A stretch of DNA of 64,000 nt from Gordonia alkaliphila (GTDB lineage Bacteria; Actinomycetota; Actinomycetes; Mycobacteriales; Mycobacteriaceae), in NCBI RefSeq assembly GCF_023017165.1, contig NZ_JALKBW010000001.1, positions 2,046,001-2,110,000 on the forward strand. The letters run 5' to 3'. The translations under genes and the position numbers were made by a program. Numbering within the stretch: the first letter of the stretch is position 1; each line of letters opens with the position of its first letter. Below, in pieces: positions 1-10,480 of this stretch. The notes under the pieces were generated by a model. That model did not search any database. It saw only the letters and a list, made by a program, of their open reading frames with translations, and was not told the DNA's origin.

Positions 1-227
1 TCGTCGCGCTCACCCCGGGGGAGGGTTCGGTACCGCTCGACGCCGCCGTCGACGCCGACCGCATCGCCTTCCTGGTCGGTGCCGAAGGGCCGGGGCTGAC
101 CGCGGAGACCATGGCGCGGTGCGACGTCCGGGCGCGCATCCCGATGAGCCGCGGCACCGATTCGCTGAACGTGGCCACGGCCGCGGCCATCGCCTTCTAC
201 GAGCGGACCCGTCGACTGCAGGCCTGA
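1..227 (+). CDS. SpoU/TrmH-family RNA 2'-O-methyltransferase, C-terminal end (partial)
   Basis: The window opens inside this gene; reading from base 3, 74 residues run to a TGA at 225-227. The two SPOUT hallmarks near the C-terminus are visible: motif 2 (FLVGAEGPGLT) and motif 3 (DSLNVATAAAIAFYE), which form the knotted S-adenosylmethionine pocket. Family members methylate a ribose 2'-OH in rRNA or tRNA. The substrate cannot be told from this end. It is convergent with sepH (24-bp gap), the arrangement I recall for Rv0881/Rv0883c in M. tuberculosis, where the protein is an rRNA methyltransferase of this family. Confidence 0.88.
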   Translation, partial: VALTPGEGSVPLDAAVDADRIAFLVGAEGPGLTAETMARCDVRARIPMSRGTDSLNVATAAAIAFYERTRRLQA

Positions 228-250
228 CGGACGACTAGTGCCCCGTGGCA

Positions 251-1189
251 CTAGTCGTCGTGACTGCGCACGCCGAGAAGCACGTCCTCCCAGGCGGGGA
301 CGGCCGGCTTGGCGCGCTTGGCGCGGTGACGGCTCGCTCCGGAACGCTCATCGGCCGTGGCGCCGTCGCCCGACTGGTGCTCCTCGTCGGCAGTGCGGAG
401 GTTGTCGTAGGCCTCGGCGGCCGGTGCCGTCGAGTACTGCAGGTCCAGAATGTCGGCCAGCGGCGGCCGCGGACGCTCCGGCGGGCGAGACTGCTGGGCG
501 TCGATCAGCGAGTCCGCGTCGACGGTCACCTCCTGGTGTCCGTCGGGCCGGAACTCGCGCCGCGGCTCGGCAGGCACCGCGGCCAGTCGGGTGCGGCGCG
601 CGGCGCGGGAGAGTGCGGGGTCGGTCAGCTCCACCGCGAGCTCGTCGATCGGATCGGTGGTGCCGCCGTAGGAACCGGGCAGGAAGCGCCAATGGGCGAA
701 CTGCTCGTCCGGGCCCTCGTAGAAGGACACCTGGACCACCCAGTCGCCGTCGTCGGCCTTCCAGGAGTCCCAGCGGGCGTCGGCGGGGACTTCGCCGCGC
801 AGCACGAGGCATTCGGCGACGAGTTCGCCGAGGGTGGCCGGATTCGGGCCGTCCATGTCCATCGGGTGCGAGGCCCGGGCCAGTTCGGCGGCGCGGGCGC
901 GTTCGAGCAGCACCGGGTGGGCGTACCGCTCGATCTTGCTGACCGAGACGCCGGCGATCTGCGCGAGTTCGTCCACCGACGCGCCGGCCCGAATCCGCGA
1001 CTGGATCTCGCGCGGACGCAGTGCGGCGTCGCCGCTCACCGGGATCTGGCCGAGCTCGGTGGTGTCGGCACGAGCGGCGGCCCGCAGGTCGTCGTCCGCG
1101 CGGATACGGAAGTGTTCGTCGGTCTCCCGATCGATGCAGACGACGTACTGTCCGTCGGACTCGACGCGCAGCACCTCCAGTTCACGCAT
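251..1189 (-). CDS. sepH: SepH, actinobacterial cell-division protein (DUF3071)
   Basis: 312 residues. SepH binds FtsZ and promotes assembly of the division ring in actinobacteria. The N-terminal DUF3071 domain starts MRELEVLRVESDGQYVVCID and holds a helix-turn-helix-like segment at about residues 61-90 (SVDELAQIAGVSVSKIERY). A Pro/Arg-rich, poorly conserved middle follows, then a short conserved tail (KPAVPAWEDVLLGVRS) typical of the family. The ATG at 1189 was chosen over longer open frame because it has a perfect AGGAGG ribosome binding site and matches the family N-terminus. It lies downstream of serC on the same strand but is separated from it by a strong hairpin, so it probably has its own promoter. 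Neighbourhood sepH-serC is conserved in mycobacteria. Confidence 0.93.
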   Translation of the reverse strand: MRELEVLRVESDGQYVVCIDRETDEHFRIRADDDLRAAARADTTELGQIPVSGDAALRPREIQSRIRAGASVDELAQIAGVSVSKIERYAHPVLLERARAAELARASHPMDMDGPNPATLGELVAECLVLRGEVPADARWDSWKADDGDWVVQVSFYEGPDEQFAHWRFLPGSYGGTTDPIDELAVELTDPALSRAARRTRLAAVPAEPRREFRPDGHQEVTVDADSLIDAQQSRPPERPRPPLADILDLQYSTAPAAEAYDNLRTADEEHQSGDGATADERSGASRHRAKRAKPAVPAWEDVLLGVRSHDD

Positions 1190-1279
1190 TCGATCCTCCT
1201 CCGGTGGCCGGTCCGCATAGGCGACGGTTGAGGACCAGCCTAGCCGACCTCGGTCGCCCTGACCGGCGGACACGACGAG

Positions 1280-1319
1280 CAAGCGCAGGTCGCCCCCCGT
1301 GCGGGGCGACCTGCGCTTG
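1280..1319 (-). terminator. Strong intrinsic-type terminator hairpin downstream of serC
   Basis: A perfect 17-bp inverted repeat (arms 1280-1296 and 1303-1319, 6-nt loop) sits 20 bp after the serC stop and 91 bp before the sepH start. There is no U-tract on the minus strand, which is common for actinobacterial terminators. It should separate serC from sepH transcription. Confidence 0.8.
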
Positions 1320-1338
1320 TGTCCATCGTGGGTCCGCG

Positions 1339-2628
<1,290 letters not shown>

Positions 2629-3315
2629 TCAGTACTGCGCGGGCGGCGTACCGATCGGAGCGTCGGCGAACCACGACTTCGCCGAGTCGGTGGCCCACAG
2701 CAGGATCGGCACCGCGATGGTCGCCACGAGACCGATGCAGGTCACGGCGAGCAGCGCGGCGATCACCGTCGCGAGGATGCGCACGTTGTTGGAACGTTGA
2801 GTCAAGAGTGCGATACCGGCGCCCAGGGCGGCCACCACGATGACGAGCGAGATGATCGTGCCGATGATCGAGCCGAGGACGTAGGCCCCGTCACCGACCG
2901 TGATGCCGGTGTCCATCAGACGACTGGAGAGGGTGCCCAGCAGACCCAGTGCGCCGAGGACGATCAGGATGGCGCCGGCGCTCACCACGGAGCCGGGTCG
3001 ACTCGTCGGCCCCTGCGGTGCGGGCGGGTAGGCGCCACCCGGGAAAGGCTGACCCCCGAACTGCTGACTCCCGTACGGCTGACCCGGATAGGGCTGGGCC
3101 GCGTACGGCTGGCCTGCATACGGCTGACCCCCGAACTGCTCACTCCCGAACTGCTGCGCCTCCGGCGCCGGGCCGCCATAGGACTGGGTGCCGTCGGGCT
3201 GGGAATCGTACGGCTGGCCGGGAAGGGCCGTGTTGCCGATCTGGGTGCCGGCGTACGGGTCCACCGGCGGGGTCGGGTCCGAGGACTCGGGCGTGCGGTC
3301 GTCCGGGTAGGTCAT
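2629..3315 (-). CDS. Gln/Pro/Tyr-rich membrane protein of unknown function
   Basis: 228 residues. Residues about 1-100 are low-complexity cytoplasmic sequence with repeats of the type GQPYAGQPYAAQPYPGQPYG. Three hydrophobic segments follow: about 108-130 (SVVSAGAILIVLGALGLLGTL), about 146-170 (LGSIIGTIISLVIVVAALGAGIALL) and about 180-205 (LATVIAALLAVTCIGLVATIAVPILL), then a short tail SWFADAPIGTPPAQY. The start at 3315 has a GAGGAG ribosome binding site 8 nt upstream; an earlier in-frame ATG at 3333 lacks one. Two other proteins in this window (40558 and 55585) have the same design. No function is assigned. Confidence 0.85.
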   Translation of the reverse strand: MTYPDDRTPESSDPTPPVDPYAGTQIGNTALPGQPYDSQPDGTQSYGGPAPEAQQFGSEQFGGQPYAGQPYAAQPYPGQPYGSQQFGGQPFPGGAYPPAPQGPTSRPGSVVSAGAILIVLGALGLLGTLSSRLMDTGITVGDGAYVLGSIIGTIISLVIVVAALGAGIALLTQRSNNVRILATVIAALLAVTCIGLVATIAVPILLWATDSAKSWFADAPIGTPPAQY

Positions 3316-3413
3316 GGTGCCTGCTCCTCGCATGCCCGGGCCAGGCGCTGTGTCGACGGTTCGGTCAGCAGTATGCCGGATCACCGAAGAAATGCGCCCG
3401 GTAGGACGCGCAG

Positions 3414-3419
3414 TAGGAT
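3414..3419 (+). promoter_or_regulatory. Predicted -10 box of pdxH (leaderless)
   Basis: TAGGAT followed by 7 nt and the GTG start of pdxH; no ribosome binding site is present. This supports the GTG at 3427 as the true start. Confidence 0.5.
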
Positions 3420-3426
3420 TCGGGCG

Positions 3427-4122
3427 GTGAGCGAGCATCTGGACCTGCCGAGCATGCGGGTCGGTTACGGCGCGGCCGATTCGACCGGCGCGGACGGCGT
3501 CGTCGAACATCTCGATACGACGTGGCTGACCGGCGATCCGCCGTGGCCGGCGCTGTTCCAGCGTTGGCTCGGCGAGGCGGTGGCCGCGCAGATTCCCGAA
3601 CCCAACGCGATGGTGCTGGGCACCGTTGACGCCGACGGCCGCCCGGCCACCCGCACCGTTCTGTGCAAGGGCGCCGATGCCGACGGCGTGGTCTTCTTCA
3701 CCGGCTACGACTCCCGCAAGGGACGGGCACTGGCCGCGAATCCCGTTGCGTCGGTGACCTTTCCGTGGATCGCGATGGAACGACAGGTCCACTTCCGGGG
3801 CCGCGTGGTGAAGGTCGATCCGGCCGAGACACTCGCCTACTGGCAGGCGCGTCCGCGTGGTTCGCAGCTCTCGGCGTACGCCTCGCAGCAGTCCGAGCCG
3901 ATCGGCTCGCGCGCCGACCTCGTCGCCGCGGCCGCGGCCGTGGCCGCCGAGTTCGGCGGCGTCGACGGCCAGACCCCGGTGCCGGTGCCGCCGCACTGGG
4001 GCGGCTACCGACTGGAGCCGGTGAGCGTCGAGTTCTGGCAGGGGCGCGCCGATCGCCTGCACAACCGGGTGCTCACCGAGGACACGGGCACCGGCTGGAC
4101 CGTGCAGCGCCTGCAGCCCTGA
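3427..4122 (+). CDS. pdxH: Pyridoxine/pyridoxamine 5'-phosphate oxidase
   Basis: 231 residues. FMN enzyme that oxidises pyridoxamine or pyridoxine phosphate to pyridoxal phosphate, the cofactor of SerC and the racemase-like protein elsewhere in the window. Seen: substrate-arm sequence EPNAMVLGTVDADGRPATRT, FMN-binding FFTGYDSRKGRALAANP, FPWIAMERQVHFRGRV, and the C-terminal PdxH signature (VEFWQGRADRLHNR ending LQP). GTG at 3427 gives MSEHLDLPSMRVGYG; an ATG nine codons later (3454) is an alternative. Two nucleotides separate its stop from the following MFS gene, so the two are probably co-transcribed. Confidence 0.94.
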   Translation: MSEHLDLPSMRVGYGAADSTGADGVVEHLDTTWLTGDPPWPALFQRWLGEAVAAQIPEPNAMVLGTVDADGRPATRTVLCKGADADGVVFFTGYDSRKGRALAANPVASVTFPWIAMERQVHFRGRVVKVDPAETLAYWQARPRGSQLSAYASQQSEPIGSRADLVAAAAAVAAEFGGVDGQTPVPVPPHWGGYRLEPVSVEFWQGRADRLHNRVLTEDTGTGWTVQRLQP

Positions 4123-4124
4123 CC

Positions 4125-5416
4125 ATGGCGCGGATTTTCGCCGACACTCGACCGCTCGCGGTCGCCAACTTCCGGCGTCTCTGGTGGGCCAACATCGTCA
4201 CCGTCATCGGTGCGCAACTCACCGTCGTCGCGGTCCCCGCGCAGATCTACGCGATCACCGGCAGCTCCGCGTACGTCGGACTGACCGGACTGTTCGGGCT
4301 GGTGCCGCTGGTGGTCTTCGGGCTGTGGGGCGGCTCGCTCGCCGACGTCTTCGACCGCCGGAAGATCCTCATCGTCACCACACTCGGGTTGATCGGCACG
4401 GCCGTGCTGTTCTGGCTGCAGGCCTTCGCCGACTGGAACAACGTGTGGTTCCTGCTGGGACTGTTCGCCGTGCAGCAGGCGTTCTTCGCGGTCAATCAGC
4501 CACCCGGACCGCGGTGCTGCCGCGCATCCTCGACGACGAGCTGCTGCCGGCCGCGAACTCGCTGAACATGACGGTGATGCAGGCCGGTGCCATCGCCGGA
4601 CCGCTGGTGGGCGCGTCGCTGATCCCGGTCCTCGGCTTCTCCCTGCTGTACCTCGTGGACGCCGTCTCGCTGCTGGCCACCCTGTGGGCGGTGCTGGCGC
4701 TGCCGTCGCTGGTGCCCGAGCGGGCCGACGGCGCGAAACCGACCACTCCCGGACTGAAGTCGGTGATCGACGGCCTCGCCTACCTGCGCCACCACCCGGT
4801 ACTGCTGGCCTCGTTCGTGGTGGACCTGATCGCGATGATCTTCGGCATGCCGCGCGCGCTGTTCCCGCAGGTGGCGCACGAGAGCTTCGGCGGCCCCACC
4901 GACGGCGGCATCGCGTTCGCGTTGCTGTTCATCGCGATCCCGCTCGGCGCGGTGCTCGGCGGCGTGTTCTCCGGCTGGGTGTCGCGGGTGCAGCGGCAGG
5001 GCCGGGCGGTGGTGATCGCCATCCTGATCTGGGGCGTGTCCATCGCGGTGGCCGGTGGCGCGCTGTTCTTCGCGAACGGCAGCATGCTGCCGGTGCTCCC
5101 GATCGTGGTGGTGGCGCTGATGGTCGGCGGCGCCGCGGACATGGCGTCGGCGGCGTTCCGGCAGACCATGCTGCAAGCCGCCGCCAACGACGACGTCCGC
5201 GGCCGACTGCAGGGCGTGTTCATCGTGGTGGTGGCCGGCGGCCCGCGCATCGCGGACGTCACCCACGGTGCGTCGGCGGCGATGGTCGGCACGGCGGTCA
5301 CCTTCGCCGGCGGCGGCGTGCTCACCGTGGTGTTGACGGTGCTCGCCGCGCTGGCCTTCCCGCTGTTCTGGCGCTACCGGGTCACCACGCGGGGCGAGCC
5401 GGTCGTCGAACGCTGA
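4125..5416 (+). pseudogene. MFS-family exporter interrupted by a -1 frameshift
   Basis: The first part (4125-4499) reads MARIFADTRPLAVANFRRLW and continues through the MFS cytoplasmic-loop motif GGSLADVFDRRKILI to FFAVNQP. It resumes one frame over at 4502 with TRTAVLPRILDDELLPAANS and runs to the stop at 5416. Homologues of this EntS-like MFS_3 subfamily read continuously here (NQPTR-like), so one base is missing around 4500-4501. The reconstructed protein would be about 430 residues with roughly 11-12 membrane segments. Either a genuine recent inactivation or a sequencing error. Known relatives export siderophores or drugs; the substrate here is unknown. Follows pdxH closely and is convergent with the next gene. 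Confidence 0.85.
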
Positions 5417-5435
5417 CCGCGGTACTGCTCGACGC

Positions 5436-6470
5436 TCAGTCGTCGACGTCGTTGCTCTGCCACGGCAGCTGGGCACGACGCTGGGCGTGCACCGGGCAGT
5501 AGTGGATCGGCTTGTCCCGTTCCGCCGGCGACGGCAGGTTCCGCGCGGGCGTCTCCAGGCGCGGGGCGTCTTCGGGGACGCGACCGCTGATGCGGTCGTA
5601 GGCGTCGCGCAGGCGCGGGTGCAGCCGGTACCGCGACGGCAGCAGCCGCATGGCGACGTTGACGCCGCGGCCGAACAGGCGGAAACGGCGTTGATCGGCC
5701 GCCGTCCAGGTGAGGCCGAGCAGTTCGCGGACCGGCTCGTCGTACAGCCCGGTGGTGATCCACAGGAACATCCGCTGGATCACCTGCACCTGGCGGCGCC
5801 ACAGCCACAGCGGCATCCACCCGCGCATCCACGGGGGCGGCGGGAGCACCGTGATGTCCAGGACCGTCCGCACCGCATCGTGGTCGCGCAGGACGTGGCG
5901 GCACATGTGGTCCCAGTACTCGAGGAACTCCTCGTAGGTGTCCGGGCAGGGCCGCATGCTGACGCCGTACATCGAGTACCAGGTGCGCGACTCGGCGAAC
6001 ATCTGCCGCTTGTCGGCCTCGCTGATCGGCGTGCCGAAGGCTTCGGCGCAGCGGATGTTGCCGTACCAGAACGTGGCGTGCGCCCAGTAGAAGACATCCG
6101 GGTCCAGGGCGTGGTAGCGCGAGCCGTCGGGCATGGTGCCCTTGATGGTGAGGTGGTAGTCGCGCACCTGTCTGCCGGTCTCGGGTGTGCGGTCGAAGAC
6201 CACGCCGCTGATCGGGTAGAGCGAGCGGTGCAGTCGTTCCCACCGCTCGTCGAAGAAGTCCGAGTACTCCCAGACGCCGGCCGCGAGCTTGGGGTGCATG
6301 TTCTGCATCGACCCCGACCACAGGCCGATCAGCATGCCGCGCCAGTCGACGTAGTTGCGCCAGGTCGCCGAGTCCGGGCCGAGGAGTTCCCGGGGTGCCT
6401 CTTCGTGCGCTGCATCGTCGGGCGGCACGTCGACGGAGGGTGCTGCGGAGAGGGGCGCCACTTCAGTCAT
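5436..6470 (-). CDS. MpaB-family oxygenase (DUF2236)
   Basis: 344 residues. The DUF2236/MpaB family includes heme-b enzymes such as latex-clearing protein; most members are uncharacterised. The core pattern is visible: MQNMHPKLAAGVWEYSDF with its conserved His and the distal YWAHATFWYGNIRCAE, followed by the FLEYWDHMCRHVL helix. The C-terminal third is rich in Trp/Arg (PWMRGWMPLWLWRRQVQ) and may lie on the membrane. No signal peptide is seen. The ATG at 6470 overlaps one arm of a 7-bp inverted repeat that flanks a TAGCTT -10 box, suggesting repressor control of a leaderless transcript. Substrate unknown. Confidence 0.85.
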   Translation of the reverse strand: MTEVAPLSAAPSVDVPPDDAAHEEAPRELLGPDSATWRNYVDWRGMLIGLWSGSMQNMHPKLAAGVWEYSDFFDERWERLHRSLYPISGVVFDRTPETGRQVRDYHLTIKGTMPDGSRYHALDPDVFYWAHATFWYGNIRCAEAFGTPISEADKRQMFAESRTWYSMYGVSMRPCPDTYEEFLEYWDHMCRHVLRDHDAVRTVLDITVLPPPPWMRGWMPLWLWRRQVQVIQRMFLWITTGLYDEPVRELLGLTWTAADQRRFRLFGRGVNVAMRLLPSRYRLHPRLRDAYDRISGRVPEDAPRLETPARNLPSPAERDKPIHYCPVHAQRRAQLPWQSNDVDD

Positions 6471-6495
6471 GACACAGAAGCTACCATTTGTGTCA
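6470..6495 (-). promoter_or_regulatory. Palindromic operator around the predicted -10 of the MpaB-family gene
   Basis: TGACACA (6470-6476) and TGTGTCA (6489-6495) are perfect 7-bp arms separated by 12 nt. Between them, on the minus strand, TAGCTT (6483-6478) is followed by 7 nt and the ATG. A repressor here would cover the -10 box. No regulator gene is adjacent. Confidence 0.5.
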
Positions 6496-6516
6496 ATCGT
6501 GCCGCGGCTGGAGCGA

Positions 6517-6969
6517 CTAGCGGATGAAGAGGAAGCTGAGGACGACGAAGGCCGGGGACGCGCAGACGACGGTGAACACGATCAGCGCGGTGCTCCACGC
6601 CGGGCGGTGGCGATGGTGCCGGGCCGCCGAGAAGGAGGTGAGGCCGATGCCGATCAAGATCAGCAGCGGGCACACGAGTCCAGCCGCCACGGCCCAGAAG
6701 AAGGTGTCGTTGTCGATGTCCGATTCGGTCAGCGCGGCGTTGAGTGCGTAGAAGAACAGGATCACCGTCGCGATCTGCGCGAGCAGGGCGAGGGCGTTGA
6801 CCAGCCAGGCCGCGGCGAACACGGTGGTGCCGGGCGGGGTCGACGGGCGGCGGCCAGCAACCGGTGGGCCTGTGACGGGCCGGGTGGAACGGGGCGGGTG
6901 GGAACGGGCGGTACCTCGTCCGCGGGAACGGCGACGGCAGCGGCTCGAAGCCGGTGGCAGCGTGGTCAT
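6517..6969 (-). CDS. Small membrane protein, function unknown
   Basis: 150 residues. An Arg/Pro-rich N-terminal stretch (about 1-48) is followed by three hydrophobic segments: about 49-72 (VFAAAWLVNALALLAQIATV), about 88-110 (FFWAVAAGLVCPLLILIGIG) and about 124-148 (ALIVFTVVCASPAFVVLSFL), ending FIR. The ATG at 6969 has GGAAGGA about 8 nt upstream; a longer frame to 7026 has no such signal. I do not recognise a family. It lies 47 bp beyond the MpaB-family gene start on the same strand, but that gene has its own promoter signal. Confidence 0.7.
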   Translation of the reverse strand: MTTLPPASSRCRRRSRGRGTARSHPPRSTRPVTGPPVAGRRPSTPPGTTVFAAAWLVNALALLAQIATVILFFYALNAALTESDIDNDTFFWAVAAGLVCPLLILIGIGLTSFSAARHHRHRPAWSTALIVFTVVCASPAFVVLSFLFIR

Positions 6970-7084
6970 CGGGGGTCCTTCCGCAGGGGTGCCTCCCACG
7001 CTGCCCGGTGCGCCGGGTGCGGACATCGGTAGATCTACCCGAGGGCCCCTGAGTGATCAGTGCAGCGTGATCGGTGCGGCGTGA

Positions 7085-7948
7085 TCAGCGCAGCCGCAAC
7101 CGGACGACGTCGCCGGCCACCAGTTGGGCGGCCCGATCGAGCGACGCGGCGGTCAGCACGGCGGCGACCGGGTAGCCGCCGGTGACCGGATGGTCGGCCA
7201 GGAACAGCACCGGCTGCCCGCTCGGCGGCACCTGGACCGCGCCCAGCGGCACGCCTTCGGACGGCTGTGGGTCGAGCCCGGGGCGCAGGGCCAGCGTGTG
7301 CTCGCCGTCGGGGTCCAGGCGTACCCCGATCCGATTGCTCGCCGGGTTGACGATCCACCGCAGACGACCGAGGGCGGTCGGGTCCGCCAGGTCCGCGAGT
7401 CGAGGGCCGGGGCGCACGTCGAGTTCGTGCCGGCGCGGCGAGGGCGGCGGGCCGGGGGCGAAGGTGATCGGCGGCCAGTCGTCGGCGGCGGCGTCGACCA
7501 CGAGCTCGTCGCCGATCCGCAGCGGCGGCGGTCCGATCTCGGACAGCGTGTCGGTGGACGACGAGCCCAGCATCCGGGGTGCCGCGAACCCGCCGCGGAC
7601 GGCGACGTAGTTCCGGCAACCGTGCCGGGGCGGCGCGACGGCGATCGTCTGTCCGGGGCGCACTCCGTGCACCGCGTGGCTGCCGACGCGGCGGTCGTCG
7701 ATCGTCACGTCGGTCGGCGGGCCGGTCACCGTGATCACCACGAAGCCGGTGGCGCGGGCCGCCCAGCCGCCCATCGTCGTCTCGACGGTCACCGCGGAGG
7801 CGCGGTTGCCGACGAGGCGGTTGGCCTGGGTCAGGGCGCCGCGGTCGGCGGCCCCGGATCGGGGCACGCCGAGGTGTGCGTAGCCGGGGCGGCCGAGGTC
7901 TTGGAACGTCGCCAGCGGCCCGGTGGCGAGAACGGTCAGTCCGCGCAT
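7085..7948 (-). CDS. pxpC: 5-oxoprolinase subunit C / biotin-dependent carboxyltransferase-like domain protein (PxpC)
   Basis: 287 residues, the KipA/allophanate hydrolase subunit 2 family. Diagnostic N-terminus GPLATFQDLGRPGYAHLGVP-SGAADR, then NRLVGN and the C-terminal PVTGGYPVAAVLT. With PxpA and PxpB, PxpC forms the ATP-dependent 5-oxoprolinase that opens pyroglutamate to glutamate. The ATG at 7948 lies inside the end of pxpB (13-bp overlap), indicating translational coupling. No pxpA (LamB/YcsF family) is present in the window, so full activity depends on a gene elsewhere or the pair has another role. Confidence 0.9.
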   Translation of the reverse strand: MRGLTVLATGPLATFQDLGRPGYAHLGVPRSGAADRGALTQANRLVGNRASAVTVETTMGGWAARATGFVVITVTGPPTDVTIDDRRVGSHAVHGVRPGQTIAVAPPRHGCRNYVAVRGGFAAPRMLGSSSTDTLSEIGPPPLRIGDELVVDAAADDWPPITFAPGPPPSPRRHELDVRPGPRLADLADPTALGRLRWIVNPASNRIGVRLDPDGEHTLALRPGLDPQPSEGVPLGAVQVPPSGQPVLFLADHPVTGGYPVAAVLTAASLDRAAQLVAGDVVRLRLR

Positions 7949-8598
7949 TCGAACCTCACGGTGGTCCCCGCGGCGAGCAGCGCGGGCGGATCGCTCGCCA
8001 CGTCCCACAGGTGAATGTCGGTGCGGCCCAAGAGGAACCAGCCGCCCGGGCTGGTGCGCGGATACACGGCGCTGTACCCGGCCGCCACCGCCACCGCGCC
8101 GGCGGGCACGGCCGGGCGGGACTGTGTGCGACGGGTCAGGTCGGCGAAGACCGCGCGCGCGGCGGCGGGTCCGGTGGCGGGGACGAGATAGCCGAAACCG
8201 GGTGCGAAGCCCATGAACTGCACGCGCCATCCGATGGCGGTGTGTGCGGCGATCACCTCGTCGGCCGCAAGGCCCACGGCGGCGGCCACGTCGTTGAGAT
8301 CGGCGCCGTCGTACCGCACCGGGATGTGCACGACGGGGGCGTCGGCCGCGCGTGCCGCCGACGACGCGGGGAGGGGCGCCGCGTGCAGGATCCGGCGTAC
8401 CGCCAGGACGTCCAAGCCGGTCCCCGGTTCGGCCTGTACCAGTACGGCGGTCGCGGTCGGGACCGCATCGCTGATATTCAGGGTCCCGGCTGCCATGGCT
8501 GCTCGGAGGGTGTGCGCCGCCCGGCTCGCGGCCGTCGGGTCGGCGGTGGTGGAGAAGTCGAGCACCACTGCGTCGTCGCCCGCGGGAAGCTCTCGCAT
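7936..8598 (-). CDS. pxpB: 5-oxoprolinase subunit B (PxpB, KipI family)
   Basis: 220 residues. Allophanate hydrolase subunit 1-type fold: VPVRYDGADLNDVAAAVGL, GWRVQFMGFAPGFGYL, RTQSRPAVPAGAVAVAAGYS and TSPGGWFLLGRT are the family landmarks. Partner of PxpC, with which it overlaps by 13 bp. The ATG at 8598 begins MRELPAGDDAVVLDF as in homologues. Older annotation as a sporulation kinase inhibitor (KipI) refers to the Bacillus paralogue and does not apply here. Divergent from gltA with a 150-bp gap holding a palindrome. Confidence 0.9.
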   Translation of the reverse strand: MRELPAGDDAVVLDFSTTADPTAASRAAHTLRAAMAAGTLNISDAVPTATAVLVQAEPGTGLDVLAVRRILHAAPLPASSAARAADAPVVHIPVRYDGADLNDVAAAVGLAADEVIAAHTAIGWRVQFMGFAPGFGYLVPATGPAAARAVFADLTRRTQSRPAVPAGAVAVAAGYSAVYPRTSPGGWFLLGRTDIHLWDVASDPPALLAAGTTVRFECAD

Positions 8599-8659
8599 GA
8601 CATCACGCTACCGGCTGGGGGTAGGCTGTGCGCGAAACGGGAACCGCCTGTGATCCTGC

Positions 8660-8705
8660 CTGAGGGACCCTCAGTTGGGCCGAAGCGGCGCCAGCAGACT
8701 AGCTT
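8660..8705 (+). promoter_or_regulatory. gltA promoter region with a 7-bp palindrome
   Basis: CTGAGGG-A-CCCTCAG (8660-8674) is a perfect palindrome. It is followed by TTGGGC (8675-8680) and, 19 bp on, TAGCTT (8700-8705), a possible -35/-10 pair that would give a leader of about 37 nt before gltA. The palindrome is well placed for a repressor or activator; I do not recognise a known actinobacterial regulator motif. Confidence 0.4.
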
Positions 8706-8748
8706 GTAACCCAGACAACTGGTCAGACCGCGAGTTAAAGGGGTATGT

Positions 8749-10062
<1,314 letters not shown>

Positions 10063-10063
10063 C

Positions 10064-10423
10064 ATGACGTCCAAGCCTGAAGTCGAATTCCCCGAAGGCC
10101 CGGCCCCGGCCGGCCTGGAGATCACCGATCTGATCGTCGGCGACGGCCCCGAGGCCGTCCCGGGCGGCGTGGTCGACGTTCACTACGTCGGCGTCGAGTA
10201 CGACACCGGCGAAGAGTTCGACTCCTCCTGGGACCGCGGCCAGAGCGCCAACTTCCCGCTGGGCGCCCTCATCCAGGGCTGGCAGGAAGGCATCCCGGGC
10301 ATGAAGGTCGGCGGTCGCCGTCGCCTCGTGGTCCCGCCGGAGCTGGCCTACGGCCCCGCCGGTGGCGGACACCGCCTCTCGGGCAAGACGCTGATCTTCG
10401 TCATCGACCTGATCGGCGCCTGA
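10064..10423 (+). CDS. FKBP-type peptidyl-prolyl cis-trans isomerase
   Basis: 119 residues, a single FKBP domain with no signal peptide, so cytoplasmic. Family features: GGVVDVHYVGVEYDTGEEFD, the FK506-pocket sequence FPLGALIQGWQEGIPGMKVG, and PPELAYGPAG ending in LIFVIDLIGA. Co-transcribed with gltA (1-nt gap), an arrangement common in related actinobacteria. The isomerase presumably acts on general folding; a specific link to citrate synthase is not shown. Confidence 0.94.
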   Translation: MTSKPEVEFPEGPAPAGLEITDLIVGDGPEAVPGGVVDVHYVGVEYDTGEEFDSSWDRGQSANFPLGALIQGWQEGIPGMKVGGRRRLVVPPELAYGPAGGGHRLSGKTLIFVIDLIGA

Positions 10424-10438
10424 CGCTTCACGCACTTC

Positions 10439-10480
10439 AACGACTGCGGCGCACCGGAATCCCGGTGCGCCGCAGTCGTT
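10439..10480 (+). terminator. Intrinsic terminator of the gltA-FKBP operon
   Basis: A perfect 19-bp stem (10439-10457 with 10462-10480, 4-nt loop) is followed by TTCTGTTCC. It starts 16 bp after the FKBP stop. It may also act on the convergent ABC operon, whose stop is at 10554. Confidence 0.85.

Noticed and set aside
1280-1319. 6C-type small RNA
   Set aside because: Only one hairpin, and it fits a terminator between two same-strand genes; the paired C-rich loops of 6C RNA are absent.
4184-5416. Separate gene beginning at 4184 for the second half of the MFS protein
   Set aside because: Its first 105 codons are an out-of-frame shadow of the first half; conserved sequence resumes only at about 4502, so this is one frameshifted gene.
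7936-8598. Sporulation kinase inhibitor KipI
   Set aside because: Name transferred from Bacillus; the pair PxpB-PxpC fits 5-oxoprolinase subunits and no sporulation kinase context is present.
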